64,000 nt of DNA from M55B112 sp040903745 (GCA_040903745.1 JBBDUV010000047.1:1-64000); one strand, 5' to 3'. Shown: positions 33,514 through 43,704, numbered from the stretch's first letter. Numbers and translations: made by a program. The notes: generated from the letters alone by a model not told the origin.

Positions 33514-34391
33514 TACGCCACGATCCGGTTGTCAAAAAAGGTGGGTACATAGACCACCTTGTTTTTTATGTCGTAGCCGAGGTCGGCCGTGTTGATCTTC
33601 TGCTTTTCGGTGTCGAGGAGCGACTGAACCGTATCATTCCCAATGATGTGGATCCGGCCGCTCCATTCCGAGACGATGTAGTAATTATCTATGCCCGTAT
33701 ATTCGATCCCGTCAGTTCTTATGCCGGTGGCCATTACATCATATTCGCCTGTCTCCTTGCTGACCCTTCTGATCTCACCCGGTCCCTGGGCGCCTACGAT
33801 CATATGATCGTCCTCATTGTACAATCCGTTCGGCGCTTCCACTGCAGGCAACCAATCGGTTATTTCATCGTTGTGGTATATCTGAACCTTGTTGGCCCTG
33901 CTATCGGAGAAATATACCATACCATCTTCGCTGATGGCCAGGTCGTTCAGAAATACGGCACCTTCCACAGGCACCATTTTTTTCACCTCGCCTTTATCAA
34001 CATCGATGATAAGCAGCCGGTTCATGTCCGTGGCAAAAAGAAAGCCATCATAGAGTCCCATACCTCGCGGCTCATTCAGTCCGGTGATCCAGTGGAGGTC
34101 GAGCACCTTTCCGTTAGTACTGAGCTTTGAGATGAATCCGGTATCGTCGCCCTCCTCACCACGATTCATGTTTGCTACATACAGTACATTTCTGGAAGGA
34201 TCATACAATACAGATTCTGGCGTTCTCATGATGGGACCGGTAGACCATATTTCAGAGAGGCTGAATGTGATAGATCCGGTGTCAGACTGGTCGTTGGCGG
34301 ATGGTCTCGACTGACAGGAGAGCAGGAAAACTACAATGACGATGACAGGTACTAATTTTTTCATTTTGGATCGATTTTGATTGTTTTTCAC
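33480..34391 (-). CDS. SMP-30/gluconolactonase-like beta-propeller lipoprotein
   Basis: The 303-residue protein has a lipoprotein signal (VVFLLSCQSRPSAND, lipid Cys near residue 26) and then six-bladed propeller repeats: PESVLYDPSRNVLYVANM, EPRGMGLYDGFLFATDMNRLLIIDV, FLNDLAISEDGMVYFSDSRAN and APNGLYNEDDHMIVGAQGPGEIRRV. Such proteins sit in the periplasm or on the cell surface and may be lactonases or binding proteins. The natural end appears to be DNRIVAYKL; the last residues VWIALHDR read into the TonB-receptor remnant, so the tail is probably altered. ATG 34391 or the Met ten codons later (MKKLVPVIV) may be the start. Confidence 0.8.
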   Translation of the reverse strand: MKNNQNRSKMKKLVPVIVIVVFLLSCQSRPSANDQSDTGSITFSLSEIWSTGPIMRTPESVLYDPSRNVLYVANMNRGEEGDDTGFISKLSTNGKVLDLHWITGLNEPRGMGLYDGFLFATDMNRLLIIDVDKGEVKKMVPVEGAVFLNDLAISEDGMVYFSDSRANKVQIYHNDEITDWLPAVEAPNGLYNEDDHMIVGAQGPGEIRRVSKETGEYDVMATGIRTDGIEYTGIDNYYIVSEWSGRIHIIGNDTVQSLLDTEKQKINTADLGYDIKNKVVYVPTFFDNRIVAYKLVWIALHDR

Positions 34392-34568
34392 AATTTACAA
34401 AAAAAAACACCGTTCATGAGGGTTTTGTTTAAAAATTTGAATGAGAATTAGGAGGGGGTTTTACTGTTCCTATACGAAAGGGCAGGAAATATTGTGCGGA
34501 ATTAAAACTATCAGCGGAATCCAAGTAAACCACAAGCGGCACTATTTACTTCCTCGGTTAATCTACAA

Positions 34569-34979
34569 ATGGACAAAGGATTTTTTAACTCAAAGTACCG
34601 TGTTCACGGTGATATTGGTTATCAATATTCGATTTCTTCATTCTCTTTTCAGCTCAGGGAACGCATCCAGTATGGTTTCCAGGATTTCGGTACTGTGGAG
34701 GATAACAGCTCAAATAAATTGACCAGTAGAAGCAGGGCAGGGGCGAAATATAATATTAGCGGATCGCCCTTAACTCTTTTTGCAAGCTATGAGCTTTTCC
34801 TGGGACTGAATACCTCAGAGGGTATCCGGGTCAGGGGATACCGGATCCAGGCCGGGACATCATACAAATTTTCTATTAGGAGCGATATTGAGTTCGGTTA
34901 TATGTTAAATGATGAGGTAAACAGGTCCAGCCCCCTAAGGGCCCATGTGCTGGTGGTTGAATGGAACTACAGGTTATAG
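34569..34979 (+). pseudogene. DUF2490-like outer-membrane protein, 5'-truncated
   Basis: The 136-codon frame encodes beta-strand-rich sequence (YRVHGDIGYQYSISSFSFQLRERIQYGF, YKFSIRSDIEFGYMLNDEVN, ending VVEWNYRL) that looks like the C-terminal two thirds of a DUF2490 barrel protein. No signal peptide precedes it, and an in-frame stop lies at 34503. A run of six T at 34580-34586 falls where a second frame (LIYKWTKDF) meets it; one extra T would join them. It is probably a decayed gene next to the other remnants here. Confidence 0.55.
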
Positions 34980-35025
34980 ATACTGGAGTTCTGTGCGGAT
35001 AGGGTGCGGTTATAATTATTTTTTA

Positions 35026-35049
35026 ATTGTTTTATCATTTTAAAACAAT
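35026..35049. terminator. Perfect 9-bp dyad upstream of mscS
   Basis: ATTGTTTTA and TAAAACAAT flank a 6-nt loop. It could be the terminator of the DUF2490 remnant or an operator for the mscS gene. Confidence 0.4.
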
Positions 35050-35068
35050 GGTATTCAGGTTGGTTTCA

Positions 35069-35076
35069 TATCTTTG
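35069..35076 (+). promoter_or_regulatory. -7 element for the mscS-like gene
   Basis: TATCTTTG matches TAnnTTTG exactly, 23 bp before the ATG at 35099. No good TTTG is seen at -33. Confidence 0.4.
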
Positions 35077-35098
35077 GAGAATGAATAAAAATTGAACC

Positions 35099-37087
35099 AT
35101 GATCAGATTACCAATGAAGTGGCTGGTTGTTCTGTTCTGTTTTTTTTACATCGGTAATGAGACAAGTGCACAATCATTTTTGCCACAGTTCCTGGTTTCA
35201 TCAAGCCGGTCGGATACATTGCAGGAAAAGGCCCCTCAGGCCCCTCAGGCCCCTCAGGATCAATACGGAATTGAGCCGGAAGATTCTGTAAGGTTCTCTG
35301 CATCAGAGTTACTCATTCGGGATATGCCCCCTATATGGGCGTTATTCGGACAGCCAGATAGTGCAAAAACCCCGGTTCAGTGGACAGATATTCAATCTGG
35401 TATTTCAGATGACAGCCAGGTGATGGTCAGGAAGCACTCCGGATATATCCTGCTATTAATCTTTCTGTTCGGGGTCCTGGTTGCATTGGTCTATTATCTG
35501 AAAATTACACTGAAAGTGCTGAATATTCAACAGCACAAGGTGTTTTTGAGCCTCTATATTAATGAGATATTCCATAAACCACTGGAGGTGGCTCTGTTGA
35601 TCGGAATCTACCTGCTGCGTCTGATGATAGGCGTGTTGCCTGACTTTTACGCCCTGGTGGTCGCTCTTTTGTTTGTCTATGCGGTAATCAGACTCGCTAT
35701 TGATATTTTACCCCGGGGGTTCAGGAAGTTTCTGATTGGATTTGCAGCAGCATATATAATCCTGCGTTTTTACAGCCTGTTTTCCGACCAGCAAATAATC
35801 AGCCGGTTTATCTTATTGGCAGCACAGCTGATCGCGATGGGTTACCTGGTGATATTTGTCAATGGCAGGCGAATGATGCTTTCCGCAAAGCGCAATGTTT
35901 TCAATTACACACTTTCGCTGTTCAGCGTATTCTACCTGGTGCTGCTCATCGTGGCCTCTATCGCAAATGTGGCAGGCGCAGTTTCATTTTCCGGTTTTAT
36001 CTCTTCTGCGGTAATAAACTCCGGTTTCCTGATAATTGCAACTTACGTTGGGTTTCATATGTCGGTGGCCCTTTTATATATGTTTCTATCAAGTTCCGTA
36101 TTTAATCGATCGTTCATTATACAGCAGCAACTTGAATATATCTTCACCAAGCTCTACCATCTTCTCAGGTGGTTTTTCATCCTGGCATGGATCTACATAG
36201 CGCTGGAGCAATTTCACATCAGGGATCTGTTTTTTAACTGGTCCTCAGGTTTTTTGTCGGCAGAGCTTGCCATCGGTAAGGCCACCTTCACGCTTATGAG
36301 CATCATCCTGTTTTTCTTCGTGATCTGGCTGGCGCTCACGATCTCCCGTTTTGTAAGTCACATTCTGAAGGAAGAGGTTTTTACAAGGGTAACGGTTGAG
36401 CGCGGTATTCCCGGAACGGTCATTATGTTGGTTAGGATCGCCCTGGTTACCGTCGGTTTTCTGATTGCTGCCGCTGCCGCCGGAATGGAATTATCGAGTC
36501 TGACCATTATCATCGGAGCCTTTTCTGTCGGGATCGGTTTCGGTCTGCAAAATATCTTTAACAACCTGGTATCCGGATTGATCCTGGCGTTTGAACGTCC
36601 GATCAAGGAGGGAGATACTGTTGAGGTAAACTCACTTCTGGGTGTTGTGAAGAGAATCGGAATTCGCTCGAGTGTTGTGCGTACCTACGACGGGGCTGAA
36701 GTGATTGTGCCGAACGGAACGCTGATCTCCAATGAACTCATCAACTGGACCCTCTCCGATGCACAACGCCGGGCTGATATACGCGTTGGGGTGGCCTACG
36801 GGACCGATCCCGACAGCGTCCTTGAAATTCTGCTCAGGGTTGCCCGGGAAAATACAAAGGTAATTCAGGAGCCTGCCCCAAGGGCCTTATTTTTGGGATT
36901 TGGTGACAGTTCGCTTGATTTCAGGCTGCTGGCGTGGGCAGAGATGGACAACCGGCTGGATATGGAGAGTGAGATCAAAGTGGCCATCAACCGGGAGCTG
37001 AAAGAGGCTGGAATTGAGATCCCATTCCCGCAGCGCGACCTACATATCAGGTCGGTGGATCCAAAAGTCGGGAAACAGATGAAATAA
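35099..37087 (+). CDS. Mechanosensitive ion channel, MscS family, large type
   Basis: The 662-residue protein has a signal peptide (about 1-26, ending ETSAQ), an outer segment with the tandem QAPQAPQAP (three 9-bp copies, 35231-35257), then about eight to ten membrane helices. The MscS core lies at about 430-640: the pore helix is AAAAAGMELSSLTIIIGAFSVGIGFGLQNIFNN, then LILAFERPIKEGDTVEVNSLLG and RSSVVRTYDGAEVIVPN. It should open on hypo-osmotic shock. The larger N-terminal part resembles MscM/YbdG-type relatives rather than minimal MscS. It converges with purL, with only 9 bp between the stops. Confidence 0.92.
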   Translation: MIRLPMKWLVVLFCFFYIGNETSAQSFLPQFLVSSSRSDTLQEKAPQAPQAPQDQYGIEPEDSVRFSASELLIRDMPPIWALFGQPDSAKTPVQWTDIQSGISDDSQVMVRKHSGYILLLIFLFGVLVALVYYLKITLKVLNIQQHKVFLSLYINEIFHKPLEVALLIGIYLLRLMIGVLPDFYALVVALLFVYAVIRLAIDILPRGFRKFLIGFAAAYIILRFYSLFSDQQIISRFILLAAQLIAMGYLVIFVNGRRMMLSAKRNVFNYTLSLFSVFYLVLLIVASIANVAGAVSFSGFISSAVINSGFLIIATYVGFHMSVALLYMFLSSSVFNRSFIIQQQLEYIFTKLYHLLRWFFILAWIYIALEQFHIRDLFFNWSSGFLSAELAIGKATFTLMSIILFFFVIWLALTISRFVSHILKEEVFTRVTVERGIPGTVIMLVRIALVTVGFLIAAAAAGMELSSLTIIIGAFSVGIGFGLQNIFNNLVSGLILAFERPIKEGDTVEVNSLLGVVKRIGIRSSVVRTYDGAEVIVPNGTLISNELINWTLSDAQRRADIRVGVAYGTDPDSVLEILLRVARENTKVIQEPAPRALFLGFGDSSLDFRLLAWAEMDNRLDMESEIKVAINRELKEAGIEIPFPQRDLHIRSVDPKVGKQMK

Positions 37088-37090
37088 CCT

Positions 37091-37104
37091 TCCCATTTAT
37101 GGGA
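37091..37104. terminator. Short palindrome between mscS and purL stops
   Basis: TCCCAT-TT-ATGGGA overlaps the purL stop codon and lies 4 bp after the mscS stop. The stem is only 6 bp and has no T tract, so its role as a bidirectional terminator is tentative. Confidence 0.3.
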
Positions 37105-40100
37105 GCCGATTGCTCCATCGTGGGCCTTTTTCCACCCATCTGCGGGCACTGACAAAGGCCCCCACCCATGGGGTTATCTCATCGTTCTTCCTGTCGGCAG
37201 GATAGTATCCGCACTGCCACGGGAAGAACGCCCGTTCGAGGTGGGGCATCATGGCGAGGTGGCGACCATCTTCCGAGCAGATCGCTGCCACATCACCGTC
37301 GGAGCCGTTCGGATTGGCAGGGTAGGAGGAGTGTGCATATTTACCGACCACTGCATAACCTTTGTCAGATGGCAGACTGAACTTCCCTTCCCCATGTGCC
37401 ACCCAGGCGCCGAGCCGCATACCCGAAAGGGTCCTGAACATCACGGAGTCGTTATTTGGAACAACTACAGAAAGGAAGCCCGATTCGAATTTCCCCGATT
37501 CGTTGTGCAGCATTTTTGGTGCGTGATCTGTCTCTCCGGTAACCAGCTTCAACTCGACCATCAGCTGACAACCATTACAAATTCCCAGGCTGAGGGTATC
37601 GGACCGTGCATAGAAATTCTCGAGTGCGATCTGTGCCTTCTCATTGTACCTGAAGGCCCCTGCCCAGCCTTTTGCCGATCCGAGTACATCGGAGTTGGAG
37701 AACCCGCCCACGAAGACGATGAAGTTCACATCTTCAAGTGTCTCCCTGCCGGCGATCAGGTCGGTCATATGCACATCTTTCACATCAAACCCGGCGAGGT
37801 ACATCAGGTAGGCCATCTCACGGTCGCCGTTCACACCCTTTTCCCTGATAATTGCGGCCTTCACACCAGTTTGGGTCCGGCGACCGGGATCGATACCGAG
37901 CGACTCAAACGTTCCCAGGAAATTCCCCAAATCGAACTTTAGCACATGCTTTTTGTACGATTCAAACCGCTCTTTTGCCAGCTTATCGCCCGACTGCTTC
38001 CGGTCGAGCAGGTAGGATGTGCGGAACCATCTGTCGCGCAATGCATCGATATCCAGGGTCCAGGCCCTCTCCCGGGTATACAGCAGAATCTCCCTTCCTT
38101 CAGCCGGTCGACCGACAACCGTATGCCTTACACCCTCTTTTTCCAAAAGACCGGTTACCCGTGCACCGTTCCTCACCTGGACAATGATCCCCGGATTTTC
38201 GCTGAACAGCACCTCCGTGGCAGCTGCATCAAAACCGGTAACATCGACCTCCAGTCCGCCGGTCCCATTGCCAAAGCACATCTCCAGCAGTGCGGTTATC
38301 ATTCCGCCGGCAGAGATATCATGCCCGGAGAGAATTTGCCCCTCTTCGATAAGCGACTGTACGAGGTTGAATGTTTTAACAAAGTATGCCGGGTCCTTTA
38401 CCGTGGGGGCCTCGTTAAAAAGGTGACCAATGGTTTGTCCGAAAGCGCTTCCCCCGAGCCTGAACGGCATGCCTGAAAGATCGATATGGATCAGCACGGT
38501 ATCCGGATCGTTCTTCACCACCGGCTCCACGATCTTCCTGATATCGGTTACCTCACCCGCTGCTGAGATGATCACCGTTCCAGGTGCCACCACCACATCA
38601 TTCTTGTATTTCTGTGTCATCGACAGACTGTCTTTCCCGGTTGGGATATTGATCCCCAGCGCCACAGCAAAATCGCTCGCTGCCTCGGCTGCCTTGTATA
38701 GCCTGGCATCCTCACCCTTGTTTCTGCAGGGCCACATCCAGTTGGCCGACAGCGAGATGCTCTTTATCTTTTCCGGCATTGGCGCCCAGATGATATTGGT
38801 GAGCGCCTCGGCGATCGAAAGCACACTCCCTGCCTCCGGATCGACCAGTCCGGCCACCGGCGCATGACCGATCGCTGTGGCATATCCCTTCTCGCCCCGG
38901 TAGTCGAGCGCCACCGCCCCCAGGTTGTTGAGCGGCAGCTGCATCTCCCCGGCACACTGCTGCCTGGCCACCTTGCCCGTTACTGAGCGGTCGACCTTGT
39001 TCGTGAGCCAGTCCTTGCATGCCACACTCTCAATCTGCAGCAGGTTCTCAATATAGGCATCCAGCTTCATTGGATCCGGTTCATAGTAGCTGTATTCCAC
39101 CCGCACGGTTTCATCTGTCATCACCGTCTTGGGCGGCTTCCCAAACATATCTGTCAGCTCAAGGTCCATCGGTTTTTCCCCCGTCGCCTCGTCCTCAAAC
39201 ACAAACTTATGGTCGCCCGTGATCTCCCCGATCACATACAGCGGTGCCCTTTCGCGTTCAGCAATGCGCCTTAGCTCATCGATATCATTCACCCTGAGCA
39301 CGAGTCCCATCCGCTCCTGCGATTCGTTCCCGATAATTTCCTTGGCCGATAACGTGGGATCGCCCACCGGCAGCTTGTTGAGCGCTATTTTACCGCCGGT
39401 CTCCTCCACCAGCTCGGAGAGGCAGTTGAGGTGACCGCCGGCGCCATGGTCGTGGATACTCACGATGGTATTATTTTCCGACTCTGCCAGTGCCCTGATC
39501 GCATTGAACACCCGCTTCTGCATCTCGGGATTGGCGCGTTGCACGGCATTCAGCTCAATGGCATTCTCGAACTGTCCCGTATCGACCGACGATACCGCGC
39601 CGCCGCCCATGCCGATCCTGTAGTTGTCGCCCCCCATCAGCACCACAAGGTCACCCTTCTCCGGGGTATCTTTCTGTGAATCCTTCAGCTTGCCAAAACC
39701 GATACCACCCGCCAGCATGATCACCTTGTCGAATCCTTGTTTCTTCAGGTTCTCCTGGTGTTCGAAGGTGAGGAGGCTGCCGCAGATGAGCGGCTGACCG
39801 AATTTATTCCCGAAGTCGCTTGCACCGTTGGAGGCCTTGATCAGGATCTCCTCCGGGGTCTGATAGAGCCACGGGCGCTCCGGCAACCTGTTTTCCCATT
39901 TCCGTTTTTCGTCAAGCCTGGGGTAGGAGGTCATATACACTGCTGTCCCGGCCATGGGGATCGATGCCTTTCCCCCGGCGATCCGGTCGCGTATCTCCCC
40001 GCCGGTACCAGTGGCAGCACCATTGAATGGCTCAACAGTGGTGGGGAAATTGTGTGTTTCTGCTTTGAGTGAAAGCACCGTTTCGATCTCTTTGATATTG

Positions 40101-40798
40101 AAGAAGCCGGCCCGGTCCTGATTCGCCGGGGCGAACTGCTCAACCCGGGGTCCGCTTACAAATGAGCAGTTGTCCTTGTAAGCTGAAACGACGCTGTTGG
40201 GATTGGTTTTGGTTGTTCGCTTGATCAGTTCGAAGAGGGTCGACTGCTTCTCTTCGCCGTCGATCACGAACGTGCCGTTGAAGATCTTGTGGCGGCAGTG
40301 CTCGGAGTTCACCTGGGCAAAGCCATACAGTTCGCTGTCGGTGAGTTTTCTACCGATGCGCCGGCTCACTGATTCGAGGTATTCGATCTCGTCGGTATTG
40401 AGTGCCAGTCCCTCCTGTGTGTTGTACGCCGCGATATCGTCGATGTGCAGCACCGGTTCGGGCTGTTTGCTGGTTTTGAAGATCTCCTGGTTGAGCCCTT
40501 CGTAGAGCCGTTGCAGCATCGGGTCGAAGTTGCTTTCCCTCCCGGGTACGGCGAAATACTCCTCGATGCGGGAGATCCCAGCGATCCCCATGTTCTGGGC
40601 GATCTCCACAGCGTTGGTGCTCCAGGGGGTGATCATCTCCTTGCGCGGACCGACGAAATAGCCGTCGACCGTTTTTTGTCCGGAAGCTGTTGCCCCGCCA
40701 AAGACCCATTCCAGTTTTTGCTGATCGCCGGTTGAAAGTGCAGCAGGGTGTTCAACGGCAATGATCTTGTTTTCGGGCAGGGAGAAAAAGGTTATCAT
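37097..40798 (-). CDS. purL: Phosphoribosylformylglycinamidine synthase, single-chain
   Basis: The 1233-residue enzyme makes FGAM from FGAR, glutamine and ATP in purine synthesis. An N-terminal region is followed by the linker, two AIRS-type halves (KAETHNFPTTVEPFNGAATGTGGEIRDR near 270; later VHDHGAGG and the second synthetase half) and a C-terminal glutamine amidotransferase with nucleophile Cys in LGICNGCQLM and His/Glu near the end (PHLERAFFPWQ). The single-chain form is shared by Proteobacteria and Bacteroidota. I choose ATG 40798 (MITFFSLPENKI); an upstream extension to 40849 is not family-like. It is monocistronic and divergent from the sod gene. Confidence 0.97.
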   Translation of the reverse strand: MITFFSLPENKIIAVEHPAALSTGDQQKLEWVFGGATASGQKTVDGYFVGPRKEMITPWSTNAVEIAQNMGIAGISRIEEYFAVPGRESNFDPMLQRLYEGLNQEIFKTSKQPEPVLHIDDIAAYNTQEGLALNTDEIEYLESVSRRIGRKLTDSELYGFAQVNSEHCRHKIFNGTFVIDGEEKQSTLFELIKRTTKTNPNSVVSAYKDNCSFVSGPRVEQFAPANQDRAGFFNIKEIETVLSLKAETHNFPTTVEPFNGAATGTGGEIRDRIAGGKASIPMAGTAVYMTSYPRLDEKRKWENRLPERPWLYQTPEEILIKASNGASDFGNKFGQPLICGSLLTFEHQENLKKQGFDKVIMLAGGIGFGKLKDSQKDTPEKGDLVVLMGGDNYRIGMGGGAVSSVDTGQFENAIELNAVQRANPEMQKRVFNAIRALAESENNTIVSIHDHGAGGHLNCLSELVEETGGKIALNKLPVGDPTLSAKEIIGNESQERMGLVLRVNDIDELRRIAERERAPLYVIGEITGDHKFVFEDEATGEKPMDLELTDMFGKPPKTVMTDETVRVEYSYYEPDPMKLDAYIENLLQIESVACKDWLTNKVDRSVTGKVARQQCAGEMQLPLNNLGAVALDYRGEKGYATAIGHAPVAGLVDPEAGSVLSIAEALTNIIWAPMPEKIKSISLSANWMWPCRNKGEDARLYKAAEAASDFAVALGINIPTGKDSLSMTQKYKNDVVVAPGTVIISAAGEVTDIRKIVEPVVKNDPDTVLIHIDLSGMPFRLGGSAFGQTIGHLFNEAPTVKDPAYFVKTFNLVQSLIEEGQILSGHDISAGGMITALLEMCFGNGTGGLEVDVTGFDAAATEVLFSENPGIIVQVRNGARVTGLLEKEGVRHTVVGRPAEGREILLYTRERAWTLDIDALRDRWFRTSYLLDRKQSGDKLAKERFESYKKHVLKFDLGNFLGTFESLGIDPGRRTQTGVKAAIIREKGVNGDREMAYLMYLAGFDVKDVHMTDLIAGRETLEDVNFIVFVGGFSNSDVLGSAKGWAGAFRYNEKAQIALENFYARSDTLSLGICNGCQLMVELKLVTGETDHAPKMLHNESGKFESGFLSVVVPNNDSVMFRTLSGMRLGAWVAHGEGKFSLPSDKGYAVVGKYAHSSYPANPNGSDGDVAAICSEDGRHLAMMPHLERAFFPWQCGYYPADRKNDEITPWVGAFVSARRWVEKGPRWSNRLP

Positions 40799-41121
40799 AG
40801 GGCTCGGTCTATTAGATGAAAAAGAAACTGTCATGGTTGACCGGCACATTGGTTGGGAGGTTTCACTGACCGGTTCAGTATGTGACGGTGCAAAGATAAT
40901 GTTTCGGAGAGGAAAAACCTCGGAATTGTTTCCAACAGAAGCAGGGAGGTTATTAACAGCAAATGGCCCTACGCCGCTATACCGATGCTGCTATCACGGG
41001 TATGGAAGGATCCCGGCGGACCATGATCGTTCCTGCCTCTGCTCCGGTGATCCCCCGGTAACTGCTTGCATTTCTCCGGTATTTTTCGTATATTTTGTTT
41101 TTTAACCAAAACCCAATAATT

Positions 41122-41700
41122 ATGTCATTTACACTACCCGATTTACCGTATGCAATGGACGCATTGGAGCCAGTGATCAGCAAAAAGACGCTTGAATTTC
41201 ACTATGGCAAACACCACCAGACGTATGTTGACAAGCTGAACAACCTCGTGCCTGGAACAGAATTTGAAGATTCGAGCCTGGAAGAGATCATAATGAAGGC
41301 TTCAGGAGGAATCTTCAACAACGGGGCGCAGGTGTGGAACCATACTTTCTATTTTGAAGCCCTCTCGTCCAAAACATTGAGGTCGCCCGGCAAGGAGCTC
41401 GGGGGAAGGCTCGAGCGCGACTTTGGATCGATGGATCACTTCAGGGAGGATTTTGAGAAGGCAGCGGCGACGCTGTTTGGTTCGGGATGGGCCTGGCTGG
41501 TGATGGACGATGACGGGAAGCTGTCGATCGTACAGACCTCCAATGCCGGTAACCCGATGCGTGACGGGCTGAAACCGCTGATGACGGCCGATGTGTGGGA
41601 GCATGCCTACTACCTGGATTACCAGAATAAAAGGCCGGAGTATTTGGGGAATTTTTGGAAAGTGTTGGACTGGAAAGTTGTTGAGGAGCGTTTATTGTAG
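41122..41700 (+). CDS. sodB: Superoxide dismutase, Fe/Mn family
   Basis: The 192-residue enzyme has the metal ligands His (YGKHHQTYV, near 26), His (VWNHTFYF, near 74), Asp and His (DVWEHAYYLDY, near 157-161). NNGAQVWNH, with Gln in the outer sphere at the iron-type position, favours Fe or cambialistic use; this is inferred from the family. It removes superoxide in the cytoplasm. ATG 41122 gives the standard start MSFTLPDLPYAMDALEP; an ATG nine codons earlier is less likely. Monocistronic. Confidence 0.95.
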   Translation: MSFTLPDLPYAMDALEPVISKKTLEFHYGKHHQTYVDKLNNLVPGTEFEDSSLEEIIMKASGGIFNNGAQVWNHTFYFEALSSKTLRSPGKELGGRLERDFGSMDHFREDFEKAAATLFGSGWAWLVMDDDGKLSIVQTSNAGNPMRDGLKPLMTADVWEHAYYLDYQNKRPEYLGNFWKVLDWKVVEERLL

Positions 41701-41915
41701 TGTTCTTCGCTTCGGAAAGGTGCTGTCCAATAATGACTGCAGATGCGGTATGATAAAAATTTACAGATTTGGAAGGATTGTCTACATTTTTGTAAAATTC
41801 TGTTCTTTAATATTTTACGCCTGTACAATTATAAAAACTTGCTAAGATTTTTATTTTCCATCATTTCAGATCCGCAGAATTTTGTATGTTTAACCTAAAC
41901 TAAAACCAACCAACC

Positions 41916-43577
41916 ATGATCCAGGAAAATTTTATCAAGCTTTACGAAGACAGTTTTAAGAAAAACTGGGATTTACCGGCCATTTCAGATTACCAGGGAC
42001 CGGAGTATAGTTACGGCGAGATGTCGAAAATGATCGCACAGCAGCACCTCTTTTTTGAGCAGATCGGTATTAAAAAGGGGGATAAGATCGCGCTGTTCGG
42101 GAAGAATTCGGCCAACTGGGCCGTTGGTTTTATGGCTGTGCTTTCTTACGGGGCCGTGGCGGTGCCGATCCTGGCCGACTTTAAACCGGAGGAGGCGATG
42201 AATATTATCAACCATTCGGATTCTGTTTTCCTGTATGTTGACAAGCAATTGTTCGACGGGTTGGATGAGAAGAGGATGGACAAGCTGTTTTCGATCTATT
42301 CCCTGGATGATTTCAAGATTACAGGCAGTTCCACCGCGAAAAAGATACGGGATATTAATGGCAAGCTGGAGGAGTCTTTCGCTGCAAAGTATCCGGATGG
42401 GTTCACAGCTGACCAGCTGAAATTTGCGGAGGTGGACAACAAGGAGGTTGTTGAGATCAATTACACATCGGGTACCACCGGTTTTAGTAAAGGGGTGATG
42501 CTTTCGGCGAACAGCCTGGCAGCCAATGTGACCTATGCACAGCGCTCCATTGAGTTGAATTCGGGGGATAAGATGCTGGCGGTACTGCCGATGGCGCATT
42601 GCTACGGGTGTGCGTTCGACTGTTTGTTTCCGCTGACAAAAGGGGTGCATGTGACAATCCTGGGGAAGATCCCAGCGACCCCTCTGCTGCTAAAGGCTTA
42701 TGCAGAGATACGTCCGCACCTGATCCTGTTCATTCCACTATTCTTTGAGAAACTTTACAAGAAGCGGTTGTTGCCGAAGATTTCGAAGCCGCCCATGAGT
42801 GTCTTACTAAAGATACCCGGGATAAATAATATTCTCTATGGTGTGTTGCGGAAGAAGCTGATGCAGACGTTCGGAGGACGTTTCAGGGAGGTGGTTCTTG
42901 GAGGAGCACCATTAAGTGCCGAGGTAGAGGCTTTTTTCAGGAAGATCAAATTTCCTTTTACGATCGGGTATGGGATGACAGAGTGCGGACCGTTGATCTC
43001 TTATGACGGATGGAGAACCTCGAGGCCTGCGTCATCTGGGAAAATCCTGGATGTGGCTGAGCTGAAAATTGACTCAGCTGATCCGTATAATGAGGTTGGT
43101 GAGATTCTGGTACGGGGCGAGGTGCTGATGGACGGTTACTACAAGAATGAAGAGGCAACGAAAGCGACGATTGATGAAGAGGGGTGGCTGCATACGGGCG
43201 ATCTTGGGGTAACCGACAAGGATGGATACATATACATCAGGGGTAGGAGCAAGAGCATGTTGCTCGGACCTTCGGGTCAGAATATCTATCCCGAGGAGAT
43301 TGAGGCGCTGCTGAATAACCTGCCTTATGTTGCAGAGACCGTTGTATTGATGAACGCTGATCACAAGCTGGAGGCATTGGTGTATCCTGATTATGAAGCG
43401 GCAAAAGCCGATGGGGTTGAGGATGTCCTGGCAGAGAAGATGGAGGAGAACCGGAAGGCGATCAACAAGCAGCTGAAGTCGTATGAGGGAATTTTCAAAA
43501 TGCACATCCACGAAGAGGAGTTTGTAAAAACCCCCAAGCGGAGCATCAAACGGTTTTTGTATAAACTGGAGAAGTAG
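41916..43577 (+). CDS. Long-chain acyl-CoA synthetase / AMP-forming ligase
   Basis: The 553-residue enzyme belongs to the adenylate-forming family. The P-loop motif is YTSGTTGFSKGVMLS (about 186-200), A5 is GYGMTECGPLISYD (about 350-363), and A7-A8 is EEGWLHTGDLGVTDKDGYIYIRGRSKSMLL (about 422-452). The C-terminal catalytic Lys lies in TPKRSIKRFLY. It should activate fatty acids to acyl-CoA, though the chain length is unknown. There is no operon partner. Confidence 0.9.
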   Translation: MIQENFIKLYEDSFKKNWDLPAISDYQGPEYSYGEMSKMIAQQHLFFEQIGIKKGDKIALFGKNSANWAVGFMAVLSYGAVAVPILADFKPEEAMNIINHSDSVFLYVDKQLFDGLDEKRMDKLFSIYSLDDFKITGSSTAKKIRDINGKLEESFAAKYPDGFTADQLKFAEVDNKEVVEINYTSGTTGFSKGVMLSANSLAANVTYAQRSIELNSGDKMLAVLPMAHCYGCAFDCLFPLTKGVHVTILGKIPATPLLLKAYAEIRPHLILFIPLFFEKLYKKRLLPKISKPPMSVLLKIPGINNILYGVLRKKLMQTFGGRFREVVLGGAPLSAEVEAFFRKIKFPFTIGYGMTECGPLISYDGWRTSRPASSGKILDVAELKIDSADPYNEVGEILVRGEVLMDGYYKNEEATKATIDEEGWLHTGDLGVTDKDGYIYIRGRSKSMLLGPSGQNIYPEEIEALLNNLPYVAETVVLMNADHKLEALVYPDYEAAKADGVEDVLAEKMEENRKAINKQLKSYEGIFKMHIHEEEFVKTPKRSIKRFLYKLEK

Positions 43578-43704
43578 AGGTTGATCAGCACCCGGTCGTC
43601 CCTGGAGCCATCCATAAGATAATCTGAGATTAGAGAGCCTAACTGCCACGCATACCGGCAATGGCTGGAAAATGACCTATTCGGCCACCCCCTGAAGCCA
43701 CAAA

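Noticed and set aside
35231..35257. Three 9-bp repeats (GCCCCTCAG) in the mscS gene as a switch
   Set aside because: In-frame repeat in a linker; no reading-frame effect expected.
40798..40849. Upstream extension of purL by 17 codons
   Set aside because: The added residues are not family-like; ATG 40798 gives the normal start.
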